From NCBI RefSeq assembly GCF_012910905.1, contig NZ_WTVN01000015.1, positions 39,749 to 103,748 of the forward strand: a stretch of DNA of 64,000 nucleotides. Reading direction: 5' to 3'. Below the pieces are notes generated by a model. That model saw nothing but the letters and a program-made list of their open reading frames with translations, had not been told where the DNA came from and did not search any database. The DNA is from Aromatoleum toluvorans. GTDB taxonomy: Bacteria > Pseudomonadota > Gammaproteobacteria > Burkholderiales > Rhodocyclaceae. The position numbers and the translations under genes are program-made. Of the stretch, positions 63,758-64,000 are shown one piece after another (the first letter of the stretch is position 1; each line of letters begins with the position of its first letter).

Positions 63758-63883
63758 ATTGGACAACCGATAAGTGTGGGTGCTTGGTTGGTGCGGCTGA
63801 AACTGCTTCGGCGGTTTAATGTTGCAAAGATTGAGTGCTCATATGTAAGTCAGTAATGATTTCTTTGAGTGCTTTGTTGGATT

Positions 63884-64000
63884 GAACTTAAGAGTTTGAT
63901 CCTGGCTCAGATTGAACGCTGGCGGCATGCTTTACACATGCAAGTCGAACGGCAGCGGGGGCTTCGGCCTGCCGGCGAGTGGCGAACGGGTGAGTAATGC
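63884..64000 (+). rRNA. 16S ribosomal RNA (5' end only)
   Basis: The 5' conserved sequence AGAGTTTGATCCTGGCTCAG starts at 63891, which places base 1 at 63884 by E. coli numbering. Then come ATTGAACGCTGGCGGCATGC and the V1 region with a GGGGGCTTCGGCC hairpin, ending GGCGAACGGGTGAGTAATGC. The V1 form resembles the Azoarcus/Thauera group. The gene continues beyond the window. Confidence 0.98.

Larger units (their letters stand above)
63454..63883 (+). other. rRNA operon leader, no protein gene
   Basis: 430 nt holding, in order, the terminator of the upstream gene, promoter P1, promoter P2, a boxB-like hairpin, a boxA-like sequence and an AT-rich stretch leading to 16S rRNA. No open reading frame of note. 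Confidence 0.9.

Overview
The window is chromosomal, GC-rich DNA, most likely from a betaproteobacterium of the Rhodocyclales (Azoarcus / Aromatoleum / Thauera group). Three things support this: the 5' end of the 16S rRNA at the right edge, the rpsU-yqeY-dnaG-rpoD gene order, and the content of the housekeeping clusters. Genus placement is inference from recognition; no database search was possible.

Layout. Positions 1-5739 hold a three-gene set: a DUF2126/transglutaminase protein (cut by the left edge), a circularly permuted ATP-grasp fused to an alpha-E domain, and a second transglutaminase-like protein. It is a predicted peptide or amide-bond modification system with no settled function. 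Positions 5850-23295 are a type VI secretion (T6SS) island built as two divergent operons. The leftward operon is tssJ-tssK-tssL-vgrG-toxin-immunity. The rightward one is TPR lipoprotein-tssB-tssC-hcp-tssE-tssF-tssG-tssH. The island lacks tssM, tssA and any PAAR gene. VgrG sits where tssM usually follows tssL, and is followed by a large membrane-type polymorphic toxin whose C-terminus looks TNT/NADase-like, then a probable immunity gene.

From 23411 the DNA is housekeeping. It holds tRNA-Ile(CAU); the macromolecular-synthesis operon rpoD-dnaG-yqeY-rpsU, with a promoter and an internal hairpin; tsaD; plsY; folB; an H-NS-family protein; ybaK; xerD-ogt; proA-holA-lptE-leuS; a small unknown gene; uvrD; an orphan ParA; maeB with a long structured leader; qor; dnaE; a typical 2-Cys peroxiredoxin with an OxyR-like site; acyP-sulP; metG; an OmpA-like lipoprotein; mrp; dcd; an Orn/Lys/Arg decarboxylase; folA-thyA; and a PilZ-like protein. 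The window ends in an rRNA operon: tandem promoters, a boxB/boxA-like leader and the first 117 nt of 16S rRNA.

Most worth following up: the tssM-less T6SS with its toxin/immunity pair, the structured RNA candidate between parA and maeB, the ATP-grasp/alpha-E/transglutaminase set, and the OxyR-like site upstream of the peroxiredoxin. No CRISPR array, insertion sequence or prophage was seen. Many very long antisense reading frames mirror the real genes because of the high GC content; these were left out.
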